Of a stretch of 64,000 nt of DNA, positions 7,714-16,760 are shown piece after piece. Position numbers and translations under genes: made by a program. The notes beneath the pieces are model-generated. The model was not told the origin of the DNA, searched no databases, and was given only the letters and a program-made list of their open reading frames with translations. Numbering within the stretch: the first letter of the stretch is position 1; each line of letters begins with the position of its first letter. The DNA comes from Actinomycetaceae bacterium. GTDB taxonomy: Bacteria; Actinomycetota; Actinomycetes; Actinomycetales; Actinomycetaceae. The DNA is taken from the NCBI GenBank assembly GCA_028724265.1, contig JAQYDG010000004.1:62001-126000 (forward strand), in the 5' to 3' direction.

Positions 7714-8874
7714 CTAAACAACCTCGATGAGTAAAGGTATCAACATTTCCCGTGCGGTCAGTGAGCCGTGGACGCCCCTCATCACACTGTGCGACACATG
7801 GAATCGTGAGTCGGTCAGTGCCCAATCAGCGCGCTGGAACACCAGCACATCTCCTAAGACGCTGCGGGCAAAAGGGCTGACGTCTCCAAAAAGCCCGGAG
7901 TCAATAGCTTGAGCCTGTGTGAAAACCCAGCTCCTATCCCCGAGCTCCTCGCGATATCGACTTGCCACCACGTCTGGATCAACCCCCGGTTTCAGATACA
8001 ACTGTAAACCGCGTTCCTCGCCCGAGGTCAGCTCGATATCTGCAGCAAGACGCTGATGCCGTGCAATATCGATTCGGTGCTCCACTGGAACGTCAACCAT
8101 ACCGTGATCAGCAGTCAGCACAATCGTGGTATCTCGCGGCACCATATGCGCCAACTGACGAAGAGCAGAATCAAGCCTCTCCAACTCGGCGGTCCAGCGC
8201 TCAGACTCCCAACCGTGAGAATGCCCCGCATGATCGACGTCGCCCCAGTAAAGATACACAAAATCCTTACCCTGCCGAAGCGCATGGGCGCTGGCAGCTA
8301 CTCGATCCTCCAAGCTTTCGGCCGCGAGAGCTGGTGCTCCCCTCAACGCTGCTTCCGTCAGGCCAGATCCAATGAAGTCAGCGGGCTGCACCACGCTCAC
8401 ACGGGCACGATCAGGGGCGTCCAGAGACTCAAAGAGCGTCGGAACACTCTGCCACGCTCGAGGCGAAACCGTCTCGTCGTTCCAGGCAATCAAAGAAAAA
8501 CTACGCCTCGATTCTGGTGCGCGCAGCTGATAGGAAAGCATCGCAGTTGCACCAGGCAGCTCCCCCGTGCCGGCGGCGGTAATGGCTGCAGCCGTGGTGG
8601 AGGGAACAACGCTCGTCATGGGATCCATCTGCTGGAATGAACGCAGCGTTGGAGCATGGCCGATCCGATCGGCAAGGTTGAGCGCGCCTAATCCGTCCAC
8701 GAGCACACACACAATTCGACGAGACGATGGAATGCCAAGCGCTGTGCGATCCGCAGCAGACGTGGAGGAATGTGAGGCGGAGGGAATGCCCACAGCATCC
8801 AAGCTCGCTGAAATGACCATCGTGAGGTTACGCGACCCGGTGCGCATCATGGGTTCAGAACTGTTCACAGGCAT
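7714..8874 (-). CDS. Alkaline-phosphatase-superfamily (nucleotide pyrophosphatase/phosphodiesterase) protein
   Basis: A 386-residue enzyme of the type I phosphodiesterase/nucleotide pyrophosphatase family. The metal-binding Asp is in IVCVLVDGLGALNL (about residue 60) and the nucleophile Thr is in VVPSTTAAAITAAGTGELPG (about 92-95). Further metal ligands are in YWGDVDHAGHSHG (about 210-222) and VLTADHGMVDV (about 257-267). The first 35 residues are polar with no clear signal peptide. A strong purine-rich ribosome binding site (AAAGGGGGA) precedes ATG 8874. The gene abuts tdk. Family members of this size are common in actinobacteria but their natural substrate is undefined. Confidence 0.87.
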   Translation of the reverse strand: MPVNSSEPMMRTGSRNLTMVISASLDAVGIPSASHSSTSAADRTALGIPSSRRIVCVLVDGLGALNLADRIGHAPTLRSFQQMDPMTSVVPSTTAAAITAAGTGELPGATAMLSYQLRAPESRRSFSLIAWNDETVSPRAWQSVPTLFESLDAPDRARVSVVQPADFIGSGLTEAALRGAPALAAESLEDRVAASAHALRQGKDFVYLYWGDVDHAGHSHGWESERWTAELERLDSALRQLAHMVPRDTTIVLTADHGMVDVPVEHRIDIARHQRLAADIELTSGEERGLQLYLKPGVDPDVVASRYREELGDRSWVFTQAQAIDSGLFGDVSPFARSVLGDVLVFQRADWALTDSRFHVSHSVMRGVHGSLTAREMLIPLLIEVV

Positions 8875-9065
8875 CTGAATCCCCCTTTCCCGCGCGCTCT
8901 ATTCTTGCACATTCACCAGCTCGGCACTGTGGGGCATGTCGCCGCATCATGTGTCCACATTCTGCCGAATTGTGTCGCGGCGCTGTGCCGCATCGCGCGG
9001 CATCGAGTGACTGGCCTACGCTGCAATCGCCTGCCGGGCATTCTGAACTTCGGGCATGTTTGCGC

Positions 9066-9071
9066 GATACT
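9066..9071 (+). promoter_or_regulatory. -10 hexamer GATACT, leaderless start of parC
   Basis: GATACT ends 7 nt before the parC ATG and no Shine-Dalgarno sequence precedes the start. This predicts a leaderless message. No good -35 is visible. Confidence 0.5.
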
Positions 9072-9078
9072 TGAACCT

Positions 9079-11517
9079 ATGGCAGGTTTACGGACACGAA
9101 CGGCGGCAGCTCCCGTCACTGAACACATCGTCGATATTAACGTTTCACAGGAAATGCGCACGTCATTCTTGGAGTACTCGTACTCGGTGATCTATTCCCG
9201 CGCGCTCCCCGATGCACGCGATGGCCTTAAACCTGTGCAACGTCGCATTCTCTTTCAGATGGATCAGATGGGCGTGACCCCCGACAAAGGACATGTGAAA
9301 TCTCAACGTGTTGTGGGCGACGTCATGGGTCGATTGCACCCGCACGGCGATTCTGCGATTTATGACGCGATGGTGCGCCTCGCCCAGCCGTTTACGATGC
9401 GGCTACCCTTGGTCGATGGCCACGGCAATTTCGGCTCCCTTGACGACGGACCGGCAGCCCCACGATATACAGAAGCACGGATGGCGCCGGCCGCCCTGGC
9501 GATGACGGAGGGTCTGGATGAAGACGTTGTCGATATGGCGCCCAACTACGACGCGACGCTTGACGAACCAGTGGTTCTTCCGGCAGCGATCCCTAATTTG
9601 TTGGTCAACGGCGCATCAGGTATTGCTGTGGGAATGGCCACAAACATGCCACCACATAACCTTGGGGAGGTGATTGCGGCCGCACGGTATCTGCTCGACC
9701 ACCCCTCTGCCAGTCTCGATGACCTCATGGCATTCGTACCTGGACCGGATCTGCCTGAGGGCGGCACCATCGTTGGGCTCGATGGAATTCGTGAAGCCTA
9801 CGACACGGGGCGGGGAACCTTCCGGATGCGAGCACATGCGTCTATCGAAAATGTCAGTCCACGCAAAAAAGGTATTGTCTTCACCCAACTGCCCTATATG
9901 GTTGGTCCAGAAAAGGTGATTGAGCGGCTCAAAGATGCCGTCAACCGAAAGAAGATCACGGGTGTCTCCGGTGTTCAGAACCTCACGGACCGTCACCATG
10001 GACTGCGCCTGGTCGTGGAGCTTAAAACGGGTTTCAACCCACAAGCTGTTCTGGCGCAACTGTATCGCTATACACCGTTAGAAGAATCGTTTGGTATCAA
10101 TAACGTTGCATTGGTCGCAGGCCAGCCTCAAACGCTTGGGCTGCGTGACCTTTTGCGCGTCTACGTTGACCACCGGCTTGATGTGACGCGCCGGCGCAGC
10201 CAGTTCCGGCTGAAGAAAGCGCAGCACGATCTGCACCTGGTGAATGGTTTGATGATCGCCGTGCTCAATATTGACGACGTGATCGCCATCATTCGCAATG
10301 CCGAGGATGCGTCAGAGGCCAAGCAACGGCTCATGCAAGGGTTCGACCTCACGCAGGAGCAAGCAGAATACATCCTGGAGCTGCGCCTGCGCCGTTTGAC
10401 GAAGTTCTCTCAGATTGAACTTGCCAAGCGACAAGATGAGCTCAATGCACGCATTGAAGAATTGCGGGAAATACTTGGCAGCGAGACCAAACTTAAAGAG
10501 GTTGTCAGTGCCGATATGGCAGCCGTCAGCGACACATATGGCACGCCTCGGCGCACTATTCTTCTTGAATCGGACGGCGCGGAACCGACCGAATCTGTGA
10601 GCTTAGAGATTTCAGACGATCCCACCCACGTTGTGTTTGCTGCCTCCGGGCGTATTGCACGCACTGCAAGCAACGCACCTGTTGGCACCACTGGACCTCG
10701 CGTCGATGACGATGCCCTCATCTCCGTCGTGGCAACAACGGCTCGGGCTGAGGTGGGTATCCTCACCAATCTTGGCAAGGTGCATAAGCTTTCTGTATCG
10801 CTGCTGCCCCAGATCCCTGATTCTCCTCTCAATGCTCCCAGCATGCGTGGCGGCACGATGATCGATCAACTGCTGAGCTTCCACAAAGACGAACACGCCA
10901 TTGCAGTGATATCCCTTGCAGACGACGCCGATCCGGTCGCTATTGCAACGGCGTCGGGAAAGATCAAACGACTCGCAGCAGGCCATGCCCTAGCTCGTGA
11001 AGACTGGGAGGTGATTAGCCTTGATCCTTCCGACACGGTTGTTGCAGCAGCCCCCGCACCAGACGGAAACTTCATCGGGCTTGTCAGCTCCGACGCACAA
11101 CTCCTGCGTTTCGAGGCTGACGCAGTGCGTCCGCAAGGCCGCACTGGACGAGGGATCGCTGGAATCAAGCTCTCCGATGGCGCGCACGTGATTGCCATGG
11201 GTACTGGATCAACAGACGCACTGGATTCCTCCTTCGTCGTGACGATTGCGGGAGATGCACATGCTATTCCCGGCACCGATCCGGGGAGCGCGAAAGTAAC
11301 ACCTTTGAGCGCTTTCCCTGCAAAAGGCAGAGCAACAGGCGGTGTGCGCGCACATCGATTCCTCAAGGGCGAAAACGTCTTGTACTTTGCAGCGATTGCG
11401 TCGGACCCACTGCGCGCTCAAACACCGGACGCGCAACCAGCCGAGCTACCGGCTGTCAACCCGAAGCGGGATGCGTCCGGCACCCCCCTGGCCGTCGCTA
11501 TTGCGGCAGTTGGCTGA
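9079..11517 (+). CDS. parC: DNA topoisomerase IV subunit A
   Basis: An 812-residue type IIA topoisomerase A subunit that cleaves and rejoins DNA during decatenation. The breakage-reunion domain includes the catalytic tyrosine Tyr130 (APRYTEARMA) and the quinolone-determining stretch HPHGDSAIYDAM, with Ser92 and Asp96 at the positions usually altered in resistance; both look wild type. A coiled-coil tower (about 440-500) and a beta-pinwheel C-terminal domain follow. ATG 9079 is chosen because homology begins there; the frame is open upstream but reads as non-coding. The partner parE lies about 6 kb away. parC rather than gyrA is inferred from divergence and the unlinked parE. Confidence 0.9.
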   Translation: MAGLRTRTAAAPVTEHIVDINVSQEMRTSFLEYSYSVIYSRALPDARDGLKPVQRRILFQMDQMGVTPDKGHVKSQRVVGDVMGRLHPHGDSAIYDAMVRLAQPFTMRLPLVDGHGNFGSLDDGPAAPRYTEARMAPAALAMTEGLDEDVVDMAPNYDATLDEPVVLPAAIPNLLVNGASGIAVGMATNMPPHNLGEVIAAARYLLDHPSASLDDLMAFVPGPDLPEGGTIVGLDGIREAYDTGRGTFRMRAHASIENVSPRKKGIVFTQLPYMVGPEKVIERLKDAVNRKKITGVSGVQNLTDRHHGLRLVVELKTGFNPQAVLAQLYRYTPLEESFGINNVALVAGQPQTLGLRDLLRVYVDHRLDVTRRRSQFRLKKAQHDLHLVNGLMIAVLNIDDVIAIIRNAEDASEAKQRLMQGFDLTQEQAEYILELRLRRLTKFSQIELAKRQDELNARIEELREILGSETKLKEVVSADMAAVSDTYGTPRRTILLESDGAEPTESVSLEISDDPTHVVFAASGRIARTASNAPVGTTGPRVDDDALISVVATTARAEVGILTNLGKVHKLSVSLLPQIPDSPLNAPSMRGGTMIDQLLSFHKDEHAIAVISLADDADPVAIATASGKIKRLAAGHALAREDWEVISLDPSDTVVAAAPAPDGNFIGLVSSDAQLLRFEADAVRPQGRTGRGIAGIKLSDGAHVIAMGTGSTDALDSSFVVTIAGDAHAIPGTDPGSAKVTPLSAFPAKGRATGGVRAHRFLKGENVLYFAAIASDPLRAQTPDAQPAELPAVNPKRDASGTPLAVAIAAVG

Positions 11518-11637
11518 TAACGGTAAGCCGGTATGAACGTACGAGTGCCGAAAGGGAAAGGACGGACGCGGAAAGAAAGGATAGGCGCGGAAAGATAAAA
11601 AAGAAGCAGTATGTGCGGCACGAACGTAAGGAAGCAG

Positions 11638-12675
11638 TTAGCGCTCAATAAAACGCTGATATGCGGCCTCGTCACGCACCACATCGATTTCACCGATCAT
11701 GGTGCGCAGGCCGTGGTCGGAACAGAACTGCCGCTTGAACGCATACAATCCATCCTCGATATCGGTGGAGAACACGCCGCCCATATCGTATTCACTCATA
11801 CCATCCTCGATGGCGTCCAGCATTGCAACGTAATTCAACTGATAGCTGGGGAGCAGAGTGCGCCGCTCATTCGAGGAGGCAGCATAGGCGTAGAACGCCT
11901 TTTTGTTGTAGCTCACCACAATTGCGCTCGCAAGTGCTTGCCCATCCTCGTGCTCGGCCAGGTAGAGCCTTGCCGTGGGGAACGCTGCACACAGACGCTC
12001 AAAGTAATCGCGGGGTCTGTGGGTGATGCCCTGTCGCTGTGCCATGACGAGGGTCAATGAATAGAACGCATCTAACGCCTGCGGAAAGCCAGGGTCGGAA
12101 TAGTGCAGCGAACGCGTGGTAACAGGAGCCTTCAGAGACTTGCGGATCTTATACCGCACCCCGCTGCGGAACGTCGCCAGCAGCGTCTGAGCGTCCTGAC
12201 CACTGAGGTCAGCCACCATATTCATCGGAGGGTTGGAAAAAGCATGTGCATCCACGTTCTGGGGTGTACGCAGGCGCCACTGGCTCCTGCTGCGAAGTGC
12301 GTCCTCCAGCTCGTGAGAGTAAGGCACCTCAGGATCCATGCGCAGAACGAAACCGTGGCGACGCTCGATCGCCGGTTCCGCCTCCTTCACGAGCGCGGCA
12401 ATAAGGTCAAGATCGTTCAGGTCGCACACTGGGCCGCGGGGCGCATAGAGAAAAGAGCTGTGTCCGTCATCGTTGGACACCGACAGAATAGACATCGCTG
12501 CAGCGATAGATCCGTCGTTGCCTCGAAGATACACATAGTCGGCATCCCAGTTGTTTTTCACACGCGCCCACGAAGGAGACTGCATCATATGTCCATGCGG
12601 ATGCGTGGACACGAATTGCTCATATTCTGCGAATAGATCAGCACTTGAAGCTGCGTGTGGATCGATAATCGGCAT
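11638..12675 (-). CDS. FemAB-family peptidyltransferase (peptidoglycan cross-bridge)
   Basis: This 345-residue protein has the tandem GNAT fold of FemA/FemX/MurM enzymes, which transfer amino acids from aminoacyl-tRNA to the peptidoglycan precursor. Visible features are the N-terminal HMMQSPSWARVKNNW motif, the first GNAT half (SILSVSNDDGHSSFLYAPRGPV) and the family-typical FRSGVRYKIRKSLKAPV at about 165-180. The second half is LASAIVVSYNKKAFYAYAASS followed by LLPSYQLNYVAMLDAIEDGMSEYDMGG. GGAGG lies 6 nt before ATG 12675. It is the last gene of a leftward unit after the DegT-type enzyme. The amino acid it adds is unknown; Lys or Ala would fit cross-bridges known in this order. Confidence 0.88.
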   Translation of the reverse strand: MPIIDPHAASSADLFAEYEQFVSTHPHGHMMQSPSWARVKNNWDADYVYLRGNDGSIAAAMSILSVSNDDGHSSFLYAPRGPVCDLNDLDLIAALVKEAEPAIERRHGFVLRMDPEVPYSHELEDALRSRSQWRLRTPQNVDAHAFSNPPMNMVADLSGQDAQTLLATFRSGVRYKIRKSLKAPVTTRSLHYSDPGFPQALDAFYSLTLVMAQRQGITHRPRDYFERLCAAFPTARLYLAEHEDGQALASAIVVSYNKKAFYAYAASSNERRTLLPSYQLNYVAMLDAIEDGMSEYDMGGVFSTDIEDGLYAFKRQFCSDHGLRTMIGEIDVVRDEAAYQRFIER

Positions 12676-12804
12676 TCAATTCCTCCGCCTGACTCTGCCG
12701 CACTTTCTGCGCCTGCTCACTGGACGCGAAGCACGCGTTGAACGTGGCACGGCACTTGCCCCTTGCATATGCGCAAGCACATCTTACACGCGCAAGACGC
12801 CGAC

Positions 12805-12823
12805 GATCATGCTGCGCATGATC
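12805..12823 (-). terminator. Hairpin at the end of the DegT-type gene
   Basis: Perfect 7-bp arms GATCATG/CATGATC around a 5-nt loop overlap the stop codon of the aminotransferase-like gene. There is no T-run, so it may attenuate rather than stop read-through into the FemAB gene. Confidence 0.4.
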
Positions 12824-14042
12824 AGCACACAGGATTCTCAGAGGAATCTTCAGCTATCGCTGCTCGAACTGACCGTGCTGCCGCGCGCGCTGCGGCCGAA
12901 TCGACATCTGTTGGGAGCCCGAGGCTCCGGTGCGTCAGCTCTTGAGCAACTCCACGATCCGGAGGGATTGAGTAGGATGCGTCATCCAAACTGCCTGGGA
13001 AGAGGATCGTGTTGTACCATCGCACGGCGCGGACATGCTGGCTACGGGATGCCTGACGTGCTGCGTCGGTATGCGCGTCATCAGCAAGCAGAATCGGGAA
13101 AAGTAACAGTGGCTGAGGCTCTCCTGTGTCGACCGCTGCGGGAACAGTGATACCTTCCGCGTCAGCAAATTCTTCTCGATAGATGCGAACAATGTCTCGA
13201 CGGTGTGCGAGGTTGCTCGCCAGTGAGCGCAGATGTGTGAGAGCGGTGGCAGCCACCCACGGCGTCATCGCGAGATTCGGGTACTCCAGACGACCCTTTT
13301 GTTCGGCTGGCGTCACTGCCGGTTCGAAGAGTCTCACTTTCTGCAGAGCATGACGCACACCCTGATCCAAGCGTGAGGGGAGCTTCGAGAAGACGCGGAT
13401 CTGCGTGAGATACGCCCGCGCCGAGAGCGCCGTGCGCATCGCAGGCTTGTGGAGCGAACTCAAAGAAAGGCGAATCTGGCGATCCACGTCTGGGTCTGTG
13501 GAAGCAAGCCGAGGATTGACCCAGATAGCACCGCCAAAGCGCGTGCTTGTGAGTATTTTTTGCACGCCAAAAGAATGCACGGAGATATCCGCAATCGGCT
13601 CACCGTCGCTGCCGCGCGCGAGGCGCCCGAGAGCGTGAGCATTATCCTCCATCACAATTGCGCCCAGATCGTGAGCATTGGATGCGAGATCCTCGTCATG
13701 GCGGTTGTCAAAGACGCCAAAGGTGTGCTGCAGAACCACTCCATGAACAGACTGACGAACAGGCTCTCCGTTCACCGTCAGCTGCGGAGAAATGCTCAAT
13801 GTGTCGAGGTCAACGTCTGAATAGATCGGCGTGAGCCCAGCCATGGGAATAGGATCCACCGCAGTCGAGCAGGTGAAAAGCTGCGTGAGAATCGAGCCCT
13901 TTCCACGGACGCGCGCCACAGCCTCCCACACAGCGCACATGCCGTAGCGAGCCTTGAAAACTGGATACCAATCGTGAGCCCGTGTACCGGTGTATGCCGC
14001 CATCTGCTCGCACAAAGCTGCCAGGGCTGATCGTTTGCGCAT
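12822..14042 (-). CDS. DegT/DnrJ/EryC1/StrS-type PLP-dependent enzyme
   Basis: About 406 residues with fold-type I PLP hallmarks of the DegT family. VMEDNAHALG carries the ring-nitrogen Asp133, and SFGVQKILTSTRFGG carries the Schiff-base Lys162. Most relatives are sugar aminotransferases, but the neighbours here (FemAB transferase, amino-acid ligase) argue for a cell-wall role; substrate unknown. ATG 14042 is preferred because TAGAGT ends 7 nt upstream as a -10 for a leaderless message and because homology starts soon after. In-frame starts exist up to 14186, but that extension is encoded by a 12-bp tandem repeat and would overlap the divergent ligase gene. It is followed by the FemAB gene 146 bp downstream. 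Confidence 0.8.
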   Translation of the reverse strand: MRKRSALAALCEQMAAYTGTRAHDWYPVFKARYGMCAVWEAVARVRGKGSILTQLFTCSTAVDPIPMAGLTPIYSDVDLDTLSISPQLTVNGEPVRQSVHGVVLQHTFGVFDNRHDEDLASNAHDLGAIVMEDNAHALGRLARGSDGEPIADISVHSFGVQKILTSTRFGGAIWVNPRLASTDPDVDRQIRLSLSSLHKPAMRTALSARAYLTQIRVFSKLPSRLDQGVRHALQKVRLFEPAVTPAEQKGRLEYPNLAMTPWVAATALTHLRSLASNLAHRRDIVRIYREEFADAEGITVPAAVDTGEPQPLLLFPILLADDAHTDAARQASRSQHVRAVRWYNTILFPGSLDDASYSIPPDRGVAQELTHRSLGLPTDVDSAAARAAARSVRAAIAEDSSENPVC

Positions 14043-14049
14043 ACGCACC

Positions 14050-14055
14050 ACTCTA
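14050..14055 (-). promoter_or_regulatory. -10 hexamer TAGAGT, leaderless start of the DegT-type gene
   Basis: TAGAGT on the minus strand ends 7 nt before ATG 14042. It matches the spacing seen at other leaderless starts in this window and helps decide the start codon. Confidence 0.35.
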
Positions 14056-14130
14056 TTACGGCCATGCTGCCCCGAAGTCGCTATCATGAGCATAGATATC
14101 GTCATTCCAGCACAGGTATCACCAGTCACC

Positions 14131-14178
14131 GCATCACAAGCCACATCACAGGCCGCGTTACGAGCCGCATCATAAGGA
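14131..14178. repeat. Four 12-bp imperfect tandem repeats in a divergent promoter region
   Basis: Units GCATCACAAGCC, ACATCACAGGCC, GCGTTACGAGCC and GCATCATAAGGA follow one another without gaps. The last unit provides the AAGGA of the ligase gene's ribosome binding site. Confidence 0.8.
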
Positions 14179-14184
14179 GAATCC

Positions 14185-15447
14185 ATGCTGAAAGCTCATC
14201 GACCTTTTCAACCCGTTATTCTCGGAGGCGATATTGGCGCCTATGCACTGGCTCGCGAACTCAACGACAGCTTTGGCTGCACGTCCATCCTTGTCACAGC
14301 CTATTATCCGCGCGCAATCCAGGAATCTCGCATCCTGACGCGCCGCTATTTCAAGCGAGCCAACGAAGCTGAACCGCTGGCACATGAACTGATCCGGATC
14401 GCTCAGGGTATTCGGCGTAAGCAGCCAACGTTGCCCTTGCTCCTTCTTGCCAATACGGACTGGCGAATCGATGCCCTCTCGCGGTTCCGCCCACAGTTGG
14501 AGGACTACTATATTGTGCCCATTCCTCAGCGCCGGACGATCGACCAGGTGATCAATAAGCAGAATTTTGCGCGCATTGCCCACAGCGTCGGGATGAGGGT
14601 TCCTACTACCTTCTACCAAGACTTCTCCCACGCTGACGATAGCGCCTGGCAGCCGAAGCCGCTACCGAACGACATGAGTTTTCCTGTGGTGGCCAAGCCG
14701 GCGGACAGTTCCACCTACGAACAGCTTTCCTTCCCAGGCAGACAAAAGGTATACCGCATTGAGAACCAAGACCAGCTTGACCGACTCTGGCAAGCGCTGC
14801 GGCGTGCTGGATTCCGCTCAACGTTCCTCGCCCAGCAGCTGATCCCTGGTGACGATACATGCATGTACTCTGTGACAGCATACGTGGATCGTCGTGGCAC
14901 GGTGACAATGATGAGTGCCGCTCATGTGCTGCTCCAGGAACACCACCCTGCTATGCTCGGCAATCCATGCGCCATGATCACGGAGCCTTTGCCTGAGTTG
15001 ACAGAGCCCGCGCAGCGGTTTCTTCAACGCGTGGATTACCACGGGTTTGCGAACTTCGACGTGAAGCGCGATGCTCGCGACGGCACCTTCTATTTCCTGG
15101 AAATCAACCCAAGGATTGGACGCAACAGCTACTACTGTGTGGGCGCGGGCATCAACCCGATGGATGTTCTCGTCGATGATGTTATCGACGAGAAACAACG
15201 ACCAGAGGGCAGAGCAGATCGCCTCTCCTTGTACACACTCGTTCCACGTTTTCTACTCCGCCGGTACGTGCAGCCAGACACCTGGCGAACGATTTCATCG
15301 CTCTACAGATCCGGTAACGTGGTCAATCCGCTGCACAATCCGCGCGATGCATCCCTCAAGCGGAGGCGGCGCATCATGGCTATCGAACTCGGACTCGTCA
15401 AGAAGTTCAGGACGTACTATCCGCAACAAACTGAGACGGGATTCTGA
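14185..15447 (+). CDS. ATP-grasp carboxylate-amine ligase (D-aspartate-ligase-like)
   Basis: A 420-residue ATP-grasp enzyme. The N-terminal domain PVILGGDIGAYALARELND resembles the start of the enterococcal D-aspartate ligase (Asl) and its COG3919 relatives, and the length is the same. ATP-grasp motifs include FPVVAKPADSSTYEQL (Lys171) and FYFLEINPRIGRNSYY (Glu306, Asn308). Asl-type ligases attach a D-amino acid through its side-chain carboxylate to the diamino acid of the peptidoglycan stem. With the FemAB gene nearby this enzyme may complete the cross-bridge, for example with D-Glu or D-Asp. AAGGAG precedes the ATG. mntH follows after 4 bp. Family assignment is good; the substrate is inferred. 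Confidence 0.82.
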   Translation: MLKAHRPFQPVILGGDIGAYALARELNDSFGCTSILVTAYYPRAIQESRILTRRYFKRANEAEPLAHELIRIAQGIRRKQPTLPLLLLANTDWRIDALSRFRPQLEDYYIVPIPQRRTIDQVINKQNFARIAHSVGMRVPTTFYQDFSHADDSAWQPKPLPNDMSFPVVAKPADSSTYEQLSFPGRQKVYRIENQDQLDRLWQALRRAGFRSTFLAQQLIPGDDTCMYSVTAYVDRRGTVTMMSAAHVLLQEHHPAMLGNPCAMITEPLPELTEPAQRFLQRVDYHGFANFDVKRDARDGTFYFLEINPRIGRNSYYCVGAGINPMDVLVDDVIDEKQRPEGRADRLSLYTLVPRFLLRRYVQPDTWRTISSLYRSGNVVNPLHNPRDASLKRRRRIMAIELGLVKKFRTYYPQQTETGF

Positions 15448-15451
15448 GCAT

Positions 15452-16687
15452 ATGAGCCTGATGCCCACAAAACCAGCCCGCATGCCACGCGCATCCCGCC
15501 GCACACCGATGTCGCTGATTGGCCCGGCCTTCGTCGCAGCTGTCGCATACGTAGATCCGGGAAACGTCGCCGCAAATATTACGGCAGGCGCGCGTTACGG
15601 CTACCTCCTTGTGTGGGTACTCGTGCTGGCAAATCTGATGAGCGTCGTCGTCCAGTATCAGAGCGCAAAGCTGGGTATCGTGACAGGAAAATCCTTGCCG
15701 CAAATCCTCGGTGAGCGCCTGGGATCAGCACCGCGTCTGCTCTTCTGGGCTCAAGCTGAAATCGTTGCTGCAGCCACAGATCTCGCAGAAATCATCGGTG
15801 GTGCGCTGGCTCTCAACCTTCTTTTTGATCTGCCGCTGATATGGGGAGGCATCGTTATCTCCCTCGTGTCGCTGTTGCTTCTAGCGGTGCAAAACGATGG
15901 AAAACAGAAAGCATTCGAGCTGATTGTGATAGTCCTCCTCGCTGTGATCACCATCGGCTTTTTAGCTGGTCTCGTTATCCACCTTCCCCACCTCAATGAC
16001 GTTGCGCATGGGCTCATCCCACGGTTCCACGGCTCAGAGTCAGTGCTTGTGGCGGCTTCGATGCTTGGCGCAACAGTCATGCCACATGCCATCTATCTCC
16101 ATTCCTCACTTGTCAATGACTCCTATCGAGGCCGCAAAGAGTCCACCGCGCAACTGCTGCGCGCTTCACGTGTGGACGTCGTCTGGGCACTCCTTGTTGC
16201 AGGCCTAGTCAATATTGGGCTGCTCTTATTGGCTGCAACCGCGCTACCATCCATTCCAGGAACCGAAACTATCCAGGGAGCGTGGATCGCCATCAGGAAT
16301 AACCTCGGCTCGGTTATCGCTGTTTTCTTTGCAGTCGGCCTGCTCACTTCCAGCCTCGCCTCCACCTCCGTTGGAGCGTACGCGGGAAGCGAGATTATGC
16401 GTGGTCTGCTGCACAAGAACTTTTCACTCGTCACCCGACGTGCAATTACCGTGATCCCGGCGCTCGTCCTCCTGGCACTCGGCATTGAGCCCACGTGGGC
16501 GCTCGTGGTGTCGCAAGTGGTGCTCTCCCTCGGTATTCCGTGCGCCATTATCCCTCTCTTCCTGTGTACCAGGAACAGGAGTCTGATGGGAACGTTCACC
16601 GATTCACGATCGACGTCGATCGTCTGTTGGGTCATCGCAGTTCTCATTATCGGGCTAAATGTCGCCTTACTGCTGATGATGTTCTAA
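15452..16687 (+). CDS. mntH: Nramp-family divalent metal (Mn2+) transporter
   Basis: A 411-residue proton-coupled metal importer. The metal-binding DPGN motif is at residues 35-38 in helix 1, and the helix-6 motif MPHAIYLHSS (Met and His, about 208-217) is intact. About eleven transmembrane helices follow the usual Nramp pattern. ATG 15452 is chosen because the first helix and DPGN then fall at normal positions; the longer open frame overlaps the ligase gene and encodes nothing recognisable. It starts 4 bp after the ligase stop, so it is probably co-transcribed with that cell-wall gene. No MntR box or Mn riboswitch was seen. Metal specificity (Mn rather than Fe) is a family inference. Confidence 0.92.
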   Translation: MSLMPTKPARMPRASRRTPMSLIGPAFVAAVAYVDPGNVAANITAGARYGYLLVWVLVLANLMSVVVQYQSAKLGIVTGKSLPQILGERLGSAPRLLFWAQAEIVAAATDLAEIIGGALALNLLFDLPLIWGGIVISLVSLLLLAVQNDGKQKAFELIVIVLLAVITIGFLAGLVIHLPHLNDVAHGLIPRFHGSESVLVAASMLGATVMPHAIYLHSSLVNDSYRGRKESTAQLLRASRVDVVWALLVAGLVNIGLLLLAATALPSIPGTETIQGAWIAIRNNLGSVIAVFFAVGLLTSSLASTSVGAYAGSEIMRGLLHKNFSLVTRRAITVIPALVLLALGIEPTWALVVSQVVLSLGIPCAIIPLFLCTRNRSLMGTFTDSRSTSIVCWVIAVLIIGLNVALLLMMF

Positions 16688-16760
16688 TCCAGGATAGACG
16701 CCCTGCACACCACGAGCTGCGGAAGAAATTCTCCGGCTCAGTTTCGTCGCCAAGCATCTT

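Noticed and set aside
11550..11612. Purine-rich tract with GCGGAAAG repeats between parC and the FemAB gene
   Set aside because: It is only a short compositional run with two or three loose copies; no hairpin, promoter or clear repeat unit can be defined.
15071..15451. N-terminal extension of mntH
   Set aside because: It overlaps the 3' end of the well-supported ATP-grasp gene in another frame and precedes a complete Nramp protein starting at 15452.
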